Of a stretch of DNA of 6,408 bases, positions 5,573-6,408 are shown one piece after another; positions within the stretch are counted from its first letter, which is position 1; the number at the start of each line of letters is the position of its first letter. Below the pieces are notes generated by a model. The model had not been told where the DNA came from. It saw only the letters and a program-made list of their open reading frames with translations, and searched no databases. The stretch is from contig JABDRK010000135.1 in NCBI GenBank assembly GCA_013041785.1, positions 1-6,408 on the forward strand, written 5' to 3'. The translations under genes were made by a program, and so were the position numbers. The stretch comes from Eudoraea sp. (GTDB lineage Bacteria > Bacteroidota > Bacteroidia > Flavobacteriales > Flavobacteriaceae).

Positions 5573-6408
5573 CTACAGTGCGAAATACGCATTGATGGAT
5601 TGGGTAAGCTTGTCGATTTCATGTATTTCATGCGCAGCCGTAATAACAATACGACTTGTAGGTTCGGCGTCCTCGTTTGGATAGTGAAAATGGGTTACAA
5701 TCATACCTTGTTCTTTTAGAAATGCAGTGAGTCCGGGATCCTGATAACTAAAAGCCGGGATTCCGGGAGTAAACCAAAAAGGATTTTTATTAGAGATACC
5801 GGACAGGAAGTGTTCTACATTGGCTATTAAATTTCTCCTTTTGTTTAATAAAAGCTCCCAGGCCTGGGTAAGGGTAGCCAAACCTGCAGGTGAGGCCGGA
5901 CTCGCAGCGCCGAAAAATACAGTTCTTTTCAGGGCCTCAACAAGGTTTTTAGACCCTATAACAGCCCCGGCAGGAATGCCAATTGCTTTTCCAAGGGAAA
6001 AACATACCAGGAGTGCTCTAGGCGCAAATTCCGATAATCTGGCATACGCGCCCATGCCACGCTCTCCCAGTATTCCAAATCCATGGGAGTCGTCTGCTAC
6101 CAGGATGCATCTGTCCAGCGGTAATTTTTTGAGGGCTTCAAAATCTGGAAAATAGGCCTCTTTACTTTCCAGGGTGTCAAAGAAGATCACCGGGATGCTA
6201 TCTGTATTCAGTTCCAGGTGCTCTTTTAAAGCCAGAGCGAGGTCCTGGTAAGAGGAAAAAGGGGCTTGCTCCGTTTGAAATAGCGCAGCATGGCAGTCCG
6301 GGGCATAGAAAGGGGAATATCCGGGAGTATGGAAATAGGTTGCCAGCAATTGCCCCACGAGATAACCGGAGGAAAGGGTTAATGCTGAACCTGCGCCTAT
6401 CTTTTTGC
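5573..6408 (-). CDS. BioF-like PLP-dependent enzyme (alpha-oxoamine synthase / class I-II aminotransferase fold), N-terminus missing
   Basis: The reading frame is open to the right edge; about 277 codons are visible and the stop is TAG at 5573-5575. A GTG at 6358 is not the start, because the frame continues upstream with SGYLVGQLL, the family's S-G-Y/F-x-x-N-like segment. Key residues match 8-amino-7-oxononanoate synthase: His in APDCHAALF (codon 6290-6292, the PLP-stacking position), ADDSHGFGILGE with Asp and His (His codon 6083-6085), and SLGKAIG with the PLP lysine (codon 5987-5989). The C-terminus RIVITAAHEIHEIDKL closely resembles the end of Escherichia coli BioF. BioF condenses pimeloyl-ACP with alanine in biotin synthesis. 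The usual S-M-D-G segment before the Asp-His motif is replaced by FDTLESKEAYFPDF, and no other biotin gene is visible, so the substrate could differ. Family membership is firm; the exact reaction is not. Confidence 0.85.
   Translation of the reverse strand, partial: KKIGAGSALTLSSGYLVGQLLATYFHTPGYSPFYAPDCHAALFQTEQAPFSSYQDLALALKEHLELNTDSIPVIFFDTLESKEAYFPDFEALKKLPLDRCILVADDSHGFGILGERGMGAYARLSEFAPRALLVCFSLGKAIGIPAGAVIGSKNLVEALKRTVFFGAASPASPAGLATLTQAWELLLNKRRNLIANVEHFLSGISNKNPFWFTPGIPAFSYQDPGLTAFLKEQGMIVTHFHYPNEDAEPTSRIVITAAHEIHEIDKLTQSINAYFAL

Noticed and set aside
5363..5719. Plus-strand open frame of 118 codons
   Set aside because: It runs antisense across the signal-peptide region of the lipocalin-like gene, the spacer and the 3' end of the BioF-like gene, and the peptide has no recognisable domain.
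6356..6358. GTG as a start codon for the minus-strand BioF-like gene
   Set aside because: The same frame stays open to the window edge and the upstream codons encode a conserved family segment (SGYLVGQLL), so the true start lies outside the window.

Overview
This window reads as chromosomal DNA from a member of the Bacteroidota, most likely a marine-type member of the Flavobacteriia. The basis is the lack of clear Shine-Dalgarno sequences before most starts, AT-rich spacers with TAnnTTT-type motifs, and proteins that look typical of that group: a CAVCDG thioredoxin reductase, a small PII-like protein beside an RND pump, and a short DUF2892 protein. This assignment is inference from recognition, not from a search.

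Layout. Positions 1-3878 hold the 3' part of a plus-strand efflux operon. It contains the last 47 codons of a periplasmic adaptor (membrane fusion protein), a complete RND permease (187-3378), a PII-like/ferredoxin-fold protein that overlaps the permease stop by one base (3378-3683), and a 61-residue DUF2892-type two-helix membrane protein (3693-3878). A 117-bp spacer follows, carrying a tandem 10-bp repeat and probably the promoter of trxB (3996-4961). A strong palindromic hairpin with flanking A and T runs (about 4969-5005) separates trxB from two minus-strand genes. These are a small secreted lipocalin-like protein of unknown function (5463 down to 5017) and, upstream of it, a BioF-like PLP-dependent enzyme whose N-terminus lies beyond the right edge (6408 down to 5573).

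How the genes fit together. The adaptor and permease would form two parts of a tripartite pump; the outer-membrane TolC-type part is not in the window and may lie upstream. The PII-like protein is translationally coupled to the permease and is the best candidate for a cytosolic regulator of the pump. The DUF2892 protein completes the operon. TrxB is a housekeeping redox enzyme with its own transcription unit. The two minus-strand genes show no obvious functional link to the pump or to TrxB. No RNA gene, mobile element, CRISPR array or origin was seen. I do not see a wholly new system; the least explained items are the PII-like/DUF2892 pair, the secreted protein and the divergent BioF-like enzyme.
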